Shown here: piece by piece, positions 1 to 9,343 of the stretch
Layout: each line of letters begins with the position of its first letter
How positions within the stretch are numbered: the stretch's first letter is position 1
From: an uncultured Alistipes sp.
GTDB taxonomy: Bacteria; Bacteroidota; Bacteroidia; Bacteroidales; Rikenellaceae
Direction: 5' to 3'
Length of the DNA: 64,000 bases
Assembly (NCBI GenBank): GCA_900541585.1
Contig: UQKD01000006.1
Location: 92,431 to 156,430 of the forward strand
Translations under genes and position numbers: made by a program
The notes under the pieces: generated by a model
The model's database searches: none
Told to the model about the DNA's origin: nothing
The model's input: the letters and a program-made list of their open reading frames with translations, nothing else

Positions 1-1
1 C

Positions 2-226
2 GAAGCGTTGGCACGAATAGCCAAGATCCTAAACCGGGAGTTGGAGAAACAGGGTAAAGATGAAAGAATATATCTGGCGATGGGCGGCAACGACAGTTGT
101 TGCATATTCCTCACCGAGGAGCTTTACCGATATATTTATTCGATCTACAAAAATCCATACTACAAACCGCTCGAACCGTGCGAATGGGAAAAAGTGATGG
201 GTGCGAAACCGATGCACTACGACTAA
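2..226 (+). CDS. C-terminal fragment of unrecognised protein (cut by window edge)
   Basis: The frame is open from the left edge to a TAA at 224-226, so only about 74 C-terminal residues are visible. A TTG at 8 is an in-frame codon and not necessarily a start. The visible part is hydrophilic with several Tyr and Lys residues and a Cys-Cys pair. It has no motif that I recognise. It stops 16 bases before the next gene on the same strand, so the two could be co-transcribed. It may be real, but the function is unknown. Confidence 0.5.
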   Translation, partial: EALARIAKILNRELEKQGKDERIYLAMGGNDSCCIFLTEELYRYIYSIYKNPYYKPLEPCEWEKVMGAKPMHYD

Positions 227-242
227 AACACAAATAAACGAA

Positions 243-851
243 ATGATTTCAAACTTGAAACGAATACTGATCCTTGTCACGTTGCTGGCCATCGGCTCCA
301 CCGCCGCAGCCCAGGACTGGAAAGAGGCCCTGAAAAAAGCCGCCACGGCCGCCGCTGACAAAGCCACTGACGGTAAACTGACCCAATACGCCCTCGCCGG
401 AACCTGGAACTATACAGGTCCGGGCGTCAAGTTCGAAGGAGGCGACATCGCCTCGGAGGTCGGCGGCGCAGCCCTCGAAGCCACCGTCGTCAAACAGCTC
501 GAAAAGGCCTATGCCAAGGCGGGCATCCGCCCCGGCGCCGGAACGTTCACCTTCGGCAAGGACGACGACACCTTCACCGCCACGCTCGGCTCCCACACCC
601 TCTCGGGAACCTACGAATACGACGCCCCGACACACGTCGTGACGCTCCATTTCGCCAAGGGCAAACTCAACCTGGGATCGGTTCCCGGCCACGCCTACAT
701 CAGCGGGCAGGAACTGGTGCTGGTCTTCCCGGTCACCAGACTCGTCGAGGTCGTCACGGCGCTCGGCAGCAAAGTCTCCTACTTTTCGACGGCCTCGGCG
801 CTGCTGTCGAAATACAAGAACGTCTATGTCGGCTTCGCCTTTTCGAAATAA
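243..851 (+). CDS. DUF4923-like exported protein
   Basis: The 202-residue protein starts at ATG 243 with a signal peptide (basic start, hydrophobic core, AAAQ near residue 22). The mature part begins with an Ala/Lys-rich helix (DWKEALKKAATAAADK). It continues with GTWNYTGPGVKFEG, a lipocalin-like beta-rich pattern typical of the DUF4923 proteins common in gut Bacteroidales, probably periplasmic or outer-membrane associated. The longer frame from 201 overlaps the previous gene and would bury the signal peptide, so 243 is preferred. The molecular function of the family is not established. A terminator follows directly. Confidence 0.8.
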   Translation: MISNLKRILILVTLLAIGSTAAAQDWKEALKKAATAAADKATDGKLTQYALAGTWNYTGPGVKFEGGDIASEVGGAALEATVVKQLEKAYAKAGIRPGAGTFTFGKDDDTFTATLGSHTLSGTYEYDAPTHVVTLHFAKGKLNLGSVPGHAYISGQELVLVFPVTRLVEVVTALGSKVSYFSTASALLSKYKNVYVGFAFSK

Positions 852-898
852 CAGGGGCGTTCCGGAAAAAAAGCCGAAAAAAATTTGAAAAAATTTCG

Positions 899-930
899 AT
901 GACGGATTTACTGCAAATCCGTCATTTTTC
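899..930 (+). terminator. Intrinsic terminator after DUF4923 gene
   Basis: An 11-bp perfect stem (ATGACGGATTT and AAATCCGTCAT, loop ACTGC) is followed by a T run. It lies 48 bases after the upstream stop codon. Confidence 0.8.
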
Positions 931-1026
931 GTTACGGATTTTTATTGCCGAAGTCCAACCGCCTCGCAGACAGTAAGCAAATGCGGGAAGCGGGTAAATA
1001 AAATATTTTACGAAATTCTTAAAGAA

Positions 1027-1058
1027 GTTGCAAAACTCCGATAAATGTTCTAATTTTA
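1027..1058 (+). promoter_or_regulatory. Possible gdhA promoter
   Basis: GTTG at 1027-1030 and TAATTTTA at 1051-1058, with 20 bases between, are near matches to the Bacteroides TTTG / TAnnTTTG pair. Both boxes deviate by one base. The site is 42 bases before the gdhA start. Confidence 0.35.
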
Positions 1059-1100
1059 GGGGCGAGAAACAAATACAAACCCCTCAAAATCGAATCGCTT

Positions 1101-2456
1101 ATGAACGAACAAGCCCAACAGTACGTCGAAGATTTCATGGCCCGGCTGATTGCACGCAATCCCGGAGAGCCGGAATTCCATCAGGCCGTCCGTGAGGTGG
1201 CCGAGTCGCTGGCCCCGCACATCGTGACCAGCCCGATCCTGCAGAAGATGAAGGTGCTGGAACGCATTGCCGAACCCGAGCGCGTGATTATTTTCCGCGT
1301 ACCGTGGCTCAACGACAAAGGCGAAATCGAAATCAACCGCGGCTACCGCATCCAGATGAACAGTGCCATCGGTCCCTACAAGGGCGGTATCCGTTTCCAC
1401 CCCTCGGTAAACCTCTCGATCCTCAAGTTCCTGGCTTTCGAGCAGACCTTCAAGAACAGCCTCACGACCCTCCCGATGGGCGGCGGCAAGGGCGGTTCGG
1501 ATTTCAACCCGAAAGGCAAGTCGGATAACGAAGTGATGAAATTCTGCCAGTCGTTCATGACCGAGCTGCAGCGCCACATCGGACAGGACACCGACGTTCC
1601 GGCGGGCGACATCGGCGTCGGCGGCCGCGAAATCGGCTTCATGTTCGGCCAGTACAAGCGTCTGCGCGACGAATTCACCGGCACGCTCACCGGCAAGGGC
1701 CGCGACTGGGGCGGCAGCCCGCTGCGCCCCGAAGCCACGGGCTACGGAACCTGCTACTTCGCGCAGGAAATGCTCGCCACGCGCAACGACTCGTTCAAAG
1801 GGAAGACCGTCTGCATCTCCGGCTCGGGCAACGTCGCCCAGTACGCCTGCCAGAAGGCGACTGAACTGGGCGCCAAGGTGGTGACGCTCTCCGACTCGTC
1901 GGGCTACATCCACGACCCCGAAGGCATCAGCCCCGAGAAACTGGAATACGTCATGGAGCTGAAGAACATCTTCCGCGGCCGCATCAAGGAGTACGCGGAA
2001 AAATATCCGTCGGCAACCTACTATCCCGGCGAACGCCCGTGGGGCGTGAAGTGCGACATCGCCATGCCGTGCGCCACGCAGAACGAGCTGAACGGCGACG
2101 AGGCGCAGGCGCTGGTCGACAACGGCTGCATGTGCGTCGCCGAAGGCGCCAACATGCCCTCGACGCCCGACGCGATCCGGATTTTCCAGCAGCACAAGCT
2201 GCTCTACGCTCCGGGCAAAGCGGCCAACGCCGGCGGCGTCGCCACCTCGGGACTCGAAATGACCCAGAACTCGATACGCCTCACCTGGTCGCCCGAGGAA
2301 GTCGACGCGAAGCTGAAGTCCATCATGCAGAACATCCACGCGGTCTGCGTGCGCTACGGAACCCAGTCCGACGGCTACATCAACTACGTCGTGGGCGCCA
2401 ACATCGGCGGCTTCATGAAGGTCGCCAACGCCATGCTCGCCCAGGGCTGCGTCTAA
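1101..2456 (+). CDS. gdhA: NADP-type glutamate dehydrogenase
   Basis: This 451-residue protein is the usual length of the hexameric NADP-dependent enzymes that aminate 2-oxoglutarate to glutamate. The glycine-rich active-site segment LPMGGGKGGSDF lies near residue 123 and contains the catalytic Lys region. The Rossmann fold nucleotide loop SGSGNVAQYA is near residue 240. The C-terminal PGKAANAGGVATSGLEM block is also family-typical. ATG 1101 gives the expected N-terminus. It is monocistronic, with a terminator after the DUF4923 gene upstream and another just after its own stop. As a cytoplasmic ammonia-assimilation enzyme it would supply glutamate and, through it, the nitrogen used by the nucleotide clusters further on. 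Confidence 0.97.
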   Translation: MNEQAQQYVEDFMARLIARNPGEPEFHQAVREVAESLAPHIVTSPILQKMKVLERIAEPERVIIFRVPWLNDKGEIEINRGYRIQMNSAIGPYKGGIRFHPSVNLSILKFLAFEQTFKNSLTTLPMGGGKGGSDFNPKGKSDNEVMKFCQSFMTELQRHIGQDTDVPAGDIGVGGREIGFMFGQYKRLRDEFTGTLTGKGRDWGGSPLRPEATGYGTCYFAQEMLATRNDSFKGKTVCISGSGNVAQYACQKATELGAKVVTLSDSSGYIHDPEGISPEKLEYVMELKNIFRGRIKEYAEKYPSATYYPGERPWGVKCDIAMPCATQNELNGDEAQALVDNGCMCVAEGANMPSTPDAIRIFQQHKLLYAPGKAANAGGVATSGLEMTQNSIRLTWSPEEVDAKLKSIMQNIHAVCVRYGTQSDGYINYVVGANIGGFMKVANAMLAQGCV

Positions 2457-2476
2457 CAGGCAGTCCCAATACGAAA

Positions 2477-2510
2477 AAACCGGCCGGAAACAGTTTCCGG
2501 CCGGTTTTTC
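2477..2510. terminator. Bidirectional terminator between gdhA and PAP2-like gene
   Basis: A 14-bp perfect inverted repeat (AAACCGGCCGGAAA and its complement, loop CAG) is flanked by A and T runs. It lies between two convergent genes and can serve both. Confidence 0.9.
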
Positions 2511-2526
2511 ATTTTTCCGGGAATGT

Positions 2527-3147
2527 TTACAGAAAGAGCACCGCGAGGACGGACACGGCGAAGCCGCCGCAGAACCCGGCCAACACCTGCCGGCCGTTGT
2601 GGCAACCCAGATAGAGGCGCGCCGATGCGAGCGCCCCGGCACAGAGGATCGCGACCATCAGCGGAACGAGCATGTTGCCCACGCCGACGACGTTCATCAC
2701 CACGAGCAGCGCCACAACGGCCCCCATGCCCGTCAGGTGGAGGCTGATCTTCCAGTAGAACGACACCACGAGGCACAGCACCTCGCAGCAGGCCGCGGCG
2801 ATCATGAATTTGCGCAGGAAGATCGCCGAAGGAATCTTCGCGATGGTGATGGCGCACAGCACGTAGCAGACGGCCCCGACGAGCAGCGGCAGGAAGCGTT
2901 CCTTGCGGTCGTCGATCCGGTAGTCCGAAATGCGGCCCAACGAGCGCAGCACGCCGAGCGTCAGGAGCGGAATGATGATCGCATAGAGCGCCACCACCCA
3001 CAGCAAATAGAACTTCACGTTGGGAGGATAGTGCGAAAAGGTGGTCATCGTCAGCAGCACCGCCATCAGGTAGACGGGCAGCAGAAACGGGTGCAGAACC
3101 CAGGATATGCCGTTCGAAAGTTTTGTATAATTCATTGCTTCATTCAT
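2527..3147 (-). CDS. PAP2-like phosphatase family membrane protein
   Basis: The 206-residue protein has about six hydrophobic segments from residue 15 to the end. The C-terminal third carries KISLHLTGMG followed after about 40 residues by SARLYLGCHNGRQV, which resembles the conserved His and Arg/His blocks of type-2 phosphatidic acid phosphatases. The first PAP2 motif (KxxxxxxRP) is not obvious, so activity is uncertain. Start is ATG 3147, with an alternative ATG at 3135. It lies downstream of rpoN on the same strand with a repeat element between them. A lipid or isoprenyl phosphate substrate would be the family expectation but is not shown here. Confidence 0.7.
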   Translation of the reverse strand: MNEAMNYTKLSNGISWVLHPFLLPVYLMAVLLTMTTFSHYPPNVKFYLLWVVALYAIIIPLLTLGVLRSLGRISDYRIDDRKERFLPLLVGAVCYVLCAITIAKIPSAIFLRKFMIAAACCEVLCLVVSFYWKISLHLTGMGAVVALLVVMNVVGVGNMLVPLMVAILCAGALASARLYLGCHNGRQVLAGFCGGFAVSVLAVLFL

Positions 3148-3204
3148 TAAAGTAATCCCGTGCAGTTTCCGGAGGAAAGTGCGCAGAACCGAATCGGAGA
3201 CCTG

Positions 3205-3257
3205 AAAGCCTGCCCTCTAAATCCCCTACTCGGAGGGGAGTTATCGCATGCGACCGG
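3205..3257 (+). repeat. Repeat family A, copy 1
   Basis: Intergenic palindromic element with core CCCCT-ACTCGG-AGGGG (3223-3238) followed by TTATCGCATGCGACCGG. The same core and tail occur at 30943-30977, and related copies lie near 39.6 and 50.0 kb. It fills the gap between rpoN and the PAP2-like gene. Confidence 0.7.
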
Positions 3258-3276
3258 AGTTCCGCCGGCAAGCTCC

Positions 3277-4701
3277 CTATATCTGCTTTCGCAGGCGTGC
3301 CACCGGGATCCCGAGCATTTCGCGGTATTTGGCCACGGTGCGCCGGGCGATGCGGTAACCCTTCGAATTGAGAATGTCCATCAGCGTCTCGTCGGTCAGC
3401 GGGCGCCGCTTGTCCTCCTCGTCGATGCACTGCTGCAGGATGTTCTTGATCTCGTAGCTCGACACCTCCTCGCCCGAATCGGTCTGCATGGCCTCCGAGA
3501 AGAGCGATTTCAAGAGGATGATCCCGAACTGCGTCTGCACGTACTTGCTGTTCACCACGCGCGAGATGGTCGACACGTCCAGCCCCGTGCGGTCGGCGAT
3601 GTCCTTGAGGATCATCGGCCGGAGTTTCGACTTGTCGCCGTCCTTGAAATACTCCTGCTGGTAGTCCAGAATGGTCTGCATCGTGCGCATCAGCGTGTCG
3701 TGCCGCTGCTTGATGGCCGAGATGAACCACTTCGCGGAGTCGATCTTGTTCTTCACGAACTGAATGGCCTCCTTGTCCTTCTCCTTCACCAGCCCGTCCG
3801 AACCCACCATTTCGCGGATCATGTCCATATAGCGGCGGTTGACGCGCACTTCGGGAACGTTGTAGGAGTTCAGCGAGAGGTTGAACCGCCCGTCCTGGTA
3901 GTCGAGAATGAAATCCGGAATGATATAGGGCGTGGTATCCGTGCCGCCCTCGACGTAGAGGTTGCCGGGCTTGGGCGACAGATGCCTGATCTCGGCGATC
4001 GCATCGCGGAAATCGTCCTCGGAAATCTGCAGCCGCGCCATCAGTTTCTCGTAGTGCTTCTTGACGAACTCGTCGAAATAGTTGGTCAGAATCTTCTTGG
4101 CCAGCCGCCGCGGACGGGTGTTGACCGGCATCTGCGCCATCTGCAACAGCAGGCATTCGCGCAGGTCGCGCGCACCGATACCCGCCGGCTCCAGTTCGTG
4201 AATGATTCCGAGCAGGCGCTCCAGCTCTCCGGCCGTCGTTTCGAGGCCCATCGTGAAGGCGATGTCATCGGCCACGGACTCCAGGTCGCGGCGCAGGTAG
4301 CCGTCCTCGTCGATGCTGCCGATCAGGTAGACCGCCAGCCGCATGTCGCGCTCCGGCAGATTGCGGTAGCCCAGCTGCTCGACGAGGTATTCCTGCAGCG
4401 ACCGCCCCTCGGTCAGATAGACGGGACGCTGCTTGTCGTCCTTCGAAAAATTGTTGATGCGGCTTTTGTACGACGGCGTGTCGTCCTCCCGGAGGTATTC
4501 GTCGACGGAAATCTGCTGGGGCGGCTGCTCCTCGTCCTCGGCCGAACGCTCCTCCTCTTCCAGCACGATATTGTCTTCGATCTCCTGTTTGATGCGCTGT
4601 TCGAGCTGCACGGTGGGCAGTTCCAGCAGCTTGATCATCTGGATCTGCTGCGGAGAGAGCTTCTGCTGAAGCGAAAGTACCTGTTTCTGATTAATAGCCA
4701 T
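3277..4701 (-). CDS. rpoN: RNA polymerase sigma-54 factor
   Basis: The 474-residue length is normal for sigma-54. Residues 7-30 form the Gln/Leu-rich activator-interacting region I (QKLSPQQIQMIKLLELP). An acidic region II around residues 40-75 (EEEERSAEDEEQPP) precedes the core-binding region. The helix-turn-helix RTGLDVSTISRVVNSK is near residue 365, and the RpoN box ARRTVAKYRE is close to the C-terminus. It directs transcription from -24/-12 promoters together with AAA+ activators; none is encoded in this window. The start ATG 4701 gives the canonical N-terminus. It follows asnS on the same strand, separated by an inverted-repeat element. Confidence 0.97.
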   Translation of the reverse strand: MAINQKQVLSLQQKLSPQQIQMIKLLELPTVQLEQRIKQEIEDNIVLEEEERSAEDEEQPPQQISVDEYLREDDTPSYKSRINNFSKDDKQRPVYLTEGRSLQEYLVEQLGYRNLPERDMRLAVYLIGSIDEDGYLRRDLESVADDIAFTMGLETTAGELERLLGIIHELEPAGIGARDLRECLLLQMAQMPVNTRPRRLAKKILTNYFDEFVKKHYEKLMARLQISEDDFRDAIAEIRHLSPKPGNLYVEGGTDTTPYIIPDFILDYQDGRFNLSLNSYNVPEVRVNRRYMDMIREMVGSDGLVKEKDKEAIQFVKNKIDSAKWFISAIKQRHDTLMRTMQTILDYQQEYFKDGDKSKLRPMILKDIADRTGLDVSTISRVVNSKYVQTQFGIILLKSLFSEAMQTDSGEEVSSYEIKNILQQCIDEEDKRRPLTDETLMDILNSKGYRIARRTVAKYREMLGIPVARLRKQI

Positions 4702-4837
4702 ATTGGGTCCAAATTAAGAATTACAGCATTCCGAATTTGGTCTCTTCATTTATCGGGTTCATTTGAGTTTTCGAAAGTTGTCCAGGGACGATTTTCACAG
4801 GAAGCGGATGGAAATTGCAGATTTCGGGCTTCGTGCC

Positions 4838-4885
4838 GCAGGACACGGACGGGATGTACACGGGTACCACCCGTTCGAGTCCTGC
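4838..4885. repeat. Repeat family C, copy 1 (large inverted repeat)
   Basis: Two 22-bp arms (4838-4859 and 4864-4885) match at 18 of 22 positions around a four-base loop. The arms start GCAGGACACGG and end GAGTCCTGC. It lies between asnS and rpoN. A related element with the same arm logic is at 45128-45169. It has no U tract, so it is not a normal terminator. Confidence 0.65.
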
Positions 4886-4920
4886 AAGGGAAGTGCGGAA
4901 TATGCTTTTCCAGGCGTTTC

Positions 4921-6309
<1,389 letters not shown>

Positions 6310-6352
6310 ATCTCGATTTTGTCTGTGTTTCCAGTCGTTTTTTCCGAATTGC

Positions 6353-6383
6353 CAAAGTTAGCGATTATTTGTGATTTGTCAAA
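6353..6383 (-). promoter_or_regulatory. asnS promoter
   Basis: On the minus strand TTTG (6383-6380) and TAACTTTG (6360-6353) are separated by 19 bases. This is an exact fit to the Bacteroides consensus. It is about 45 bases upstream of the asnS start. Confidence 0.75.
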
Positions 6384-6415
6384 AAAAAAGTACCTTTGGT
6401 GTCGTAACGACATTT
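6368..6415 (+). promoter_or_regulatory. Rightward promoter with palindromic operator
   Basis: TTTG (6368-6371), 19 bases, then TACCTTTG (6391-6398) match the consensus. One base further on lies a perfect palindrome, TGTCGT-A-ACGACA (6400-6412), extended by TTT, placed over the expected start of transcription. The same 16 bases occur in the same register at the regulator promoter near 56.85 kb. No gene starts immediately downstream; the next start is at 6586. Confidence 0.65.
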
Positions 6416-6456
6416 CCATACGTCGGAATGTTTTACGGGACTGCATGCAATTCCGT

Positions 6457-6487
6457 TTTGAACCCATCCAACTTTTTTGTATCTTTG
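6457..6487 (+). promoter_or_regulatory. Second rightward promoter
   Basis: TTTG (6457-6460), 19 bases, then TATCTTTG (6480-6487) give an exact consensus. The -7 box lies inside an imperfect inverted repeat (GTATCT 6479-6484 with AGATAC 6498-6503, GGC with GCC inside). Confidence 0.6.
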
Positions 6488-6511
6488 GCTTCGCCTTAGA
6501 TACTCCCGCTC

Positions 6512-6560
6512 GGCAAATTGCAAACGCGTTTGCTTTTGCCCTCGTTTATTTGTATCTTTG
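6512..6560 (+). promoter_or_regulatory. Promoter with LacI-like palindrome, proximal to the GH2-like gene
   Basis: TTTG (6529-6532), 20 bases, then TATCTTTG (6553-6560) form an exact promoter 26 bases before ATG 6586. The -33 box sits within a perfect 14-bp palindrome GCAAACGCGTTTGC (6520-6533). The palindrome is extended outward by GGCAA and TTGCC. The form resembles LacI-family operators, but no LacI-type gene is in the window. Confidence 0.65.
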
Positions 6561-6585
6561 TCCGGATTATACACCCCCGCAAACG

Positions 6586-7926
6586 ATGAAACGAACGATA
6601 TTGACGGCTGCGCTGGCAGCCTGCACGCTCTCCGCGGCAGCCCAGATCATGGAGGAGAGGAATCCGGTCCCGATGGCGGCCGGAGGGGGCCGCGTCTACC
6701 GCACGGAAGTCGTCCCCTACGACGCGCGCCACGACGCCGAGGCCCGCAACCGCGAAGCCGGAGGCTACTGGATGGCCTTCAAACCCGAGGTGGCGGCAGC
6801 GGGCGACGCCATATCGGTCGTGGGCCAGACCGTGGACATTCCCTACGTCTGGACCGACGGCGACGTCTACCTGCACCTCGAAAACACCCGCTCGGCCTAC
6901 ACGCTGTGGGTCAACGATCAGCTCGTGGCCGAGGTCGAAGACTCGGCGACACCCGCCGAGTTCTGCCTTACGCCCTACATCCGGCAGGGTAAGAACTCGC
7001 TGAAACTGATCCTGCGCAACGCCGCGGCCGAGCAGCTCAACGCCATCCCCGCCAGGCGCAAACCCTTCGAAAACAGTTACCTCTACTATCAGAACAAACG
7101 CGCGATCGGCGACTTCGAGATCGCGCTCGTGCCCGATTCGACCCGCCGGTTCGGCATCCTCGACCTGGCGATCGTGGTCCGCAACGCGTACAACTACGAG
7201 GAACCCGTCACCGTCGGTTACGACATCTATTCGCCGCAGGGCAAGCTGCTCGATTTCAACATGACCGAAATCACGATCCCCGGCCGTTCGACCGACACGG
7301 TGCGTTTCAGCCCCTTCATCTACCACACCTACGAGAACAAATGGGAGGCCGGGAGCAAAACGCCGCCGCTTTACAAGGTGATGCTTTTCACGCGCCGCAA
7401 CGGAGTCTACAAGGAGTATATGCCCCTGAAGATCGGCTTCGGCAAGACCGAACTCGTCGACGGACGCATCATGCGGCTGGGTAAGGAGCTGAAACCCGTC
7501 AAGGCCGAATACAACGCCGCCGCCGACCGCAAGACGACGCTCGCGGAGCTGAAAGCCCTGAAGGCCAAAGGAAAGAACACGATCTGCCCGGACTATCCGC
7601 AGCCCGCATGGTTCTACTCCCTGTGCGACGAACTGGGTCTCTACGTCATCGACCGGGCGAACATCAACGCCCCGGAACGGAGCGGCGACCGCACCGTCGG
7701 GGGCACGCCGTCGAACGATCCGAAACTCGTCGGCGACTACCTCGAACGCGTGAAGGCGATGTACTACCGTTCGCGCAATTTCACCTGCGTCATCGCCTAT
7801 GAGCTGGGCGGCCCCTCGGGCAACGGTTACAATATGTACAAGGCCTACCAATGGCTCAAATCGGTCGAAAAGTCCCGTCCGGTGATCTACGCCGATGCCG
7901 ACGGCGAATGGAATTCGGACTTGTAA
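6586..7926 (+). CDS. GH2-like protein lacking catalytic residues
   Basis: The 446-residue exported protein (signal peptide to about residue 21) follows the beta-galactosidase (GH2) plan. A jelly-roll sugar-binding domain covers about residues 60-190 and an Ig-like domain about 190-285. A partial TIM barrel follows, with SLCDELGLYVIDRANI and a block ending in SVEKSRPVIY. The LacZ acid/base motif LGNESG reads LGGPSG here, with Pro at residue 410 in place of the catalytic Glu. The metal-ligand block EANIETH reads RANINAP. The protein ends 36 residues later, before the nucleophile Glu would occur. It is probably a binding or scaffold protein, or a decayed enzyme. It starts 13 bases before the S1/P1 nuclease gene and is likely in one operon with it. 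Confidence 0.85.
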   Translation: MKRTILTAALAACTLSAAAQIMEERNPVPMAAGGGRVYRTEVVPYDARHDAEARNREAGGYWMAFKPEVAAAGDAISVVGQTVDIPYVWTDGDVYLHLENTRSAYTLWVNDQLVAEVEDSATPAEFCLTPYIRQGKNSLKLILRNAAAEQLNAIPARRKPFENSYLYYQNKRAIGDFEIALVPDSTRRFGILDLAIVVRNAYNYEEPVTVGYDIYSPQGKLLDFNMTEITIPGRSTDTVRFSPFIYHTYENKWEAGSKTPPLYKVMLFTRRNGVYKEYMPLKIGFGKTELVDGRIMRLGKELKPVKAEYNAAADRKTTLAELKALKAKGKNTICPDYPQPAWFYSLCDELGLYVIDRANINAPERSGDRTVGGTPSNDPKLVGDYLERVKAMYYRSRNFTCVIAYELGGPSGNGYNMYKAYQWLKSVEKSRPVIYADADGEWNSDL

Positions 7927-7939
7927 ATACGATAACCAA

Positions 7940-8728
7940 ATGAAAAAACTACTGCTGCTGCTGCTCTTCGCCGGTCTGCTCGACACGGGAAGTGTCCTGG
8001 GATGGGGACGCGAGGGGCACGAGACCATCGCCAAGATCGCCGAGCGCAACCTGACGAAAAAAGCCAAGAAGCGCATCGAGAAGTACCTCGGAGGCCACTC
8101 GATCGTCTACTTCGCCAAATGGATGGACGAATACCGCCACACCCCCGAATACAAGTTCACCAACAACTGGCACACCGCGCCGGTCAACGCCGAACTGCGT
8201 TACGAGGATTCGATGCTCACGACGGGCGGCAACGCCATCTACGGACTGGAGCAGGCCATCGAGAACCTGAAGAACTACCGCAGCCTCACCGACTCGGCCG
8301 TGGAGGTCAACCTCAAGTACGTCATCCACCTGACAGGCGACATGCACTGCCCGGCGCACATCAAGTACACGACGCACGACATGAAATACGACGTGCTGTT
8401 CGAGGACAAGTACCACAAGCCGCACAAATTCCCCATCCACAGCGTCTGGGACAACGAGATCATCACCACCACGCGCATCTGGTCGGTCAGCGAGTGGGCC
8501 GGCGAGTTGGACCGCCTTCCGAAGGCCGAAAGGCAGACCGTCGCCGCCGGGACGCCGCGCGACTGGCTCCACGACAGCGCCGTCGTGTGCGAGGCGCAGT
8601 TCGAATGGGCGAAGCCCGGCCAGCGTCTGGGGCAGGATTTCCTGAACGAGGCCTTGCCGCTGATCGAGCACCAGATCCGCAATGCCGGATACCGTCTTGC
8701 CCGTGTGCTGAACGAACTGTTCGGATAG
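7940..8728 (+). CDS. S1/P1-type zinc nuclease, exported
   Basis: The 262-residue protein has a Leu-rich signal peptide ending near residue 20, after which the mature chain begins WGREGHETIAKIAE. The conserved Trp and first His at the mature N-terminus are zinc ligands in this family. Further ligand blocks are visible: NNWHTAPVN, VIHLTGDMHCPAH and HSVWDNEII. The length fits single-domain S1/P1 nucleases, which degrade single-stranded nucleic acids and remove 3'-phosphates. It probably acts in the periplasm or outside the cell to scavenge nucleotides. The start ATG 7940 is preferred over an earlier in-frame codon at 7895 because that would disrupt the signal peptide. Confidence 0.93.
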   Translation: MKKLLLLLLFAGLLDTGSVLGWGREGHETIAKIAERNLTKKAKKRIEKYLGGHSIVYFAKWMDEYRHTPEYKFTNNWHTAPVNAELRYEDSMLTTGGNAIYGLEQAIENLKNYRSLTDSAVEVNLKYVIHLTGDMHCPAHIKYTTHDMKYDVLFEDKYHKPHKFPIHSVWDNEIITTTRIWSVSEWAGELDRLPKAERQTVAAGTPRDWLHDSAVVCEAQFEWAKPGQRLGQDFLNEALPLIEHQIRNAGYRLARVLNELFG

Positions 8729-8799
8729 CACCCCCGGACCCGAAGTCCCGATGCCGCGCCCCAAAGCGCGGCATCGCCGTTTCCGGGCGGGAAAAACGA

Positions 8800-8831
8800 T
8801 TTGTCCGAACCGAATAAAAAGGCTATCTTTG
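8800..8831 (+). promoter_or_regulatory. rlmH promoter
   Basis: TTTG (8800-8803), 20 bases, then TATCTTTG (8824-8831) match the consensus exactly. The site is 38 bases upstream of ATG 8870. Confidence 0.75.
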
Positions 8832-8869
8832 CGCCGTACTGCGCCCGACGCACGCGCAGGCGGAACGCA

Positions 8870-9343
8870 ATGACCATAGAGCTGATCGTCATAGGAAAGA
8901 CCGATTCGAAAGAGATCGCCGCGCTGGTGGAACTGTATGCCCGGCGCGTGAATCACTATTGCCGGTTCGCCGTCACCTCGCTGCCCGACGTGCGCAACAC
9001 CAAAAACATGACCGTTCGGCAGCAGCGCACGGCCGAAGGCGAAGCCATCCTGCGCCAGCTTGCCGACGGCGACTACGTGACGCTGCTCGACGAACGCGGC
9101 GAGGAATACCGCTCGGTGGAGTTCGCGCTGTGGCTGCAAAAGCGGCTGAACAGCGGCGTGAAACGCCTGGTACTGGTCATCGGCGGTCCCTACGGCTTCT
9201 CGGACGAAGTTTACGCGCGCGCCGACGGCCGCCTGTCGCTCTCGCGCATGACCTTCTCCCACCAGATCGTGCGGGCCATCTTCGCCGAGCAGATCTACCG
9301 GGCCTTCACCATCCTCAACAACGAACCCTACCACCACGAATGA
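8870..9343 (+). CDS. rlmH: 23S rRNA pseudouridine-1915 N3-methyltransferase
   Basis: The 157-residue protein is the size of SPOUT-class RlmH. The trefoil-knot SAM-binding segment LVLVIGGPYGFSDEVYARAD and the C-terminal block MTFSHQIVRAIFAEQIYRA are highly characteristic. It methylates pseudouridine 1915 in helix 69 of 23S rRNA. The upstream extension to 8801 would overlap the promoter boxes, so ATG 8870 is chosen. Its stop codon overlaps the start of the next gene (ATGATGA), so the two are translationally coupled. Confidence 0.97.
   Translation: MTIELIVIGKTDSKEIAALVELYARRVNHYCRFAVTSLPDVRNTKNMTVRQQRTAEGEAILRQLADGDYVTLLDERGEEYRSVEFALWLQKRLNSGVKRLVLVIGGPYGFSDEVYARADGRLSLSRMTFSHQIVRAIFAEQIYRAFTILNNEPYHHE

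Noticed and set aside
4860..4890. tRNA-like GTTCGAGTCC in the asnS-rpoN gap
   Set aside because: No cloverleaf or anticodon stem can be formed around it. It is one arm of the inverted repeat C.
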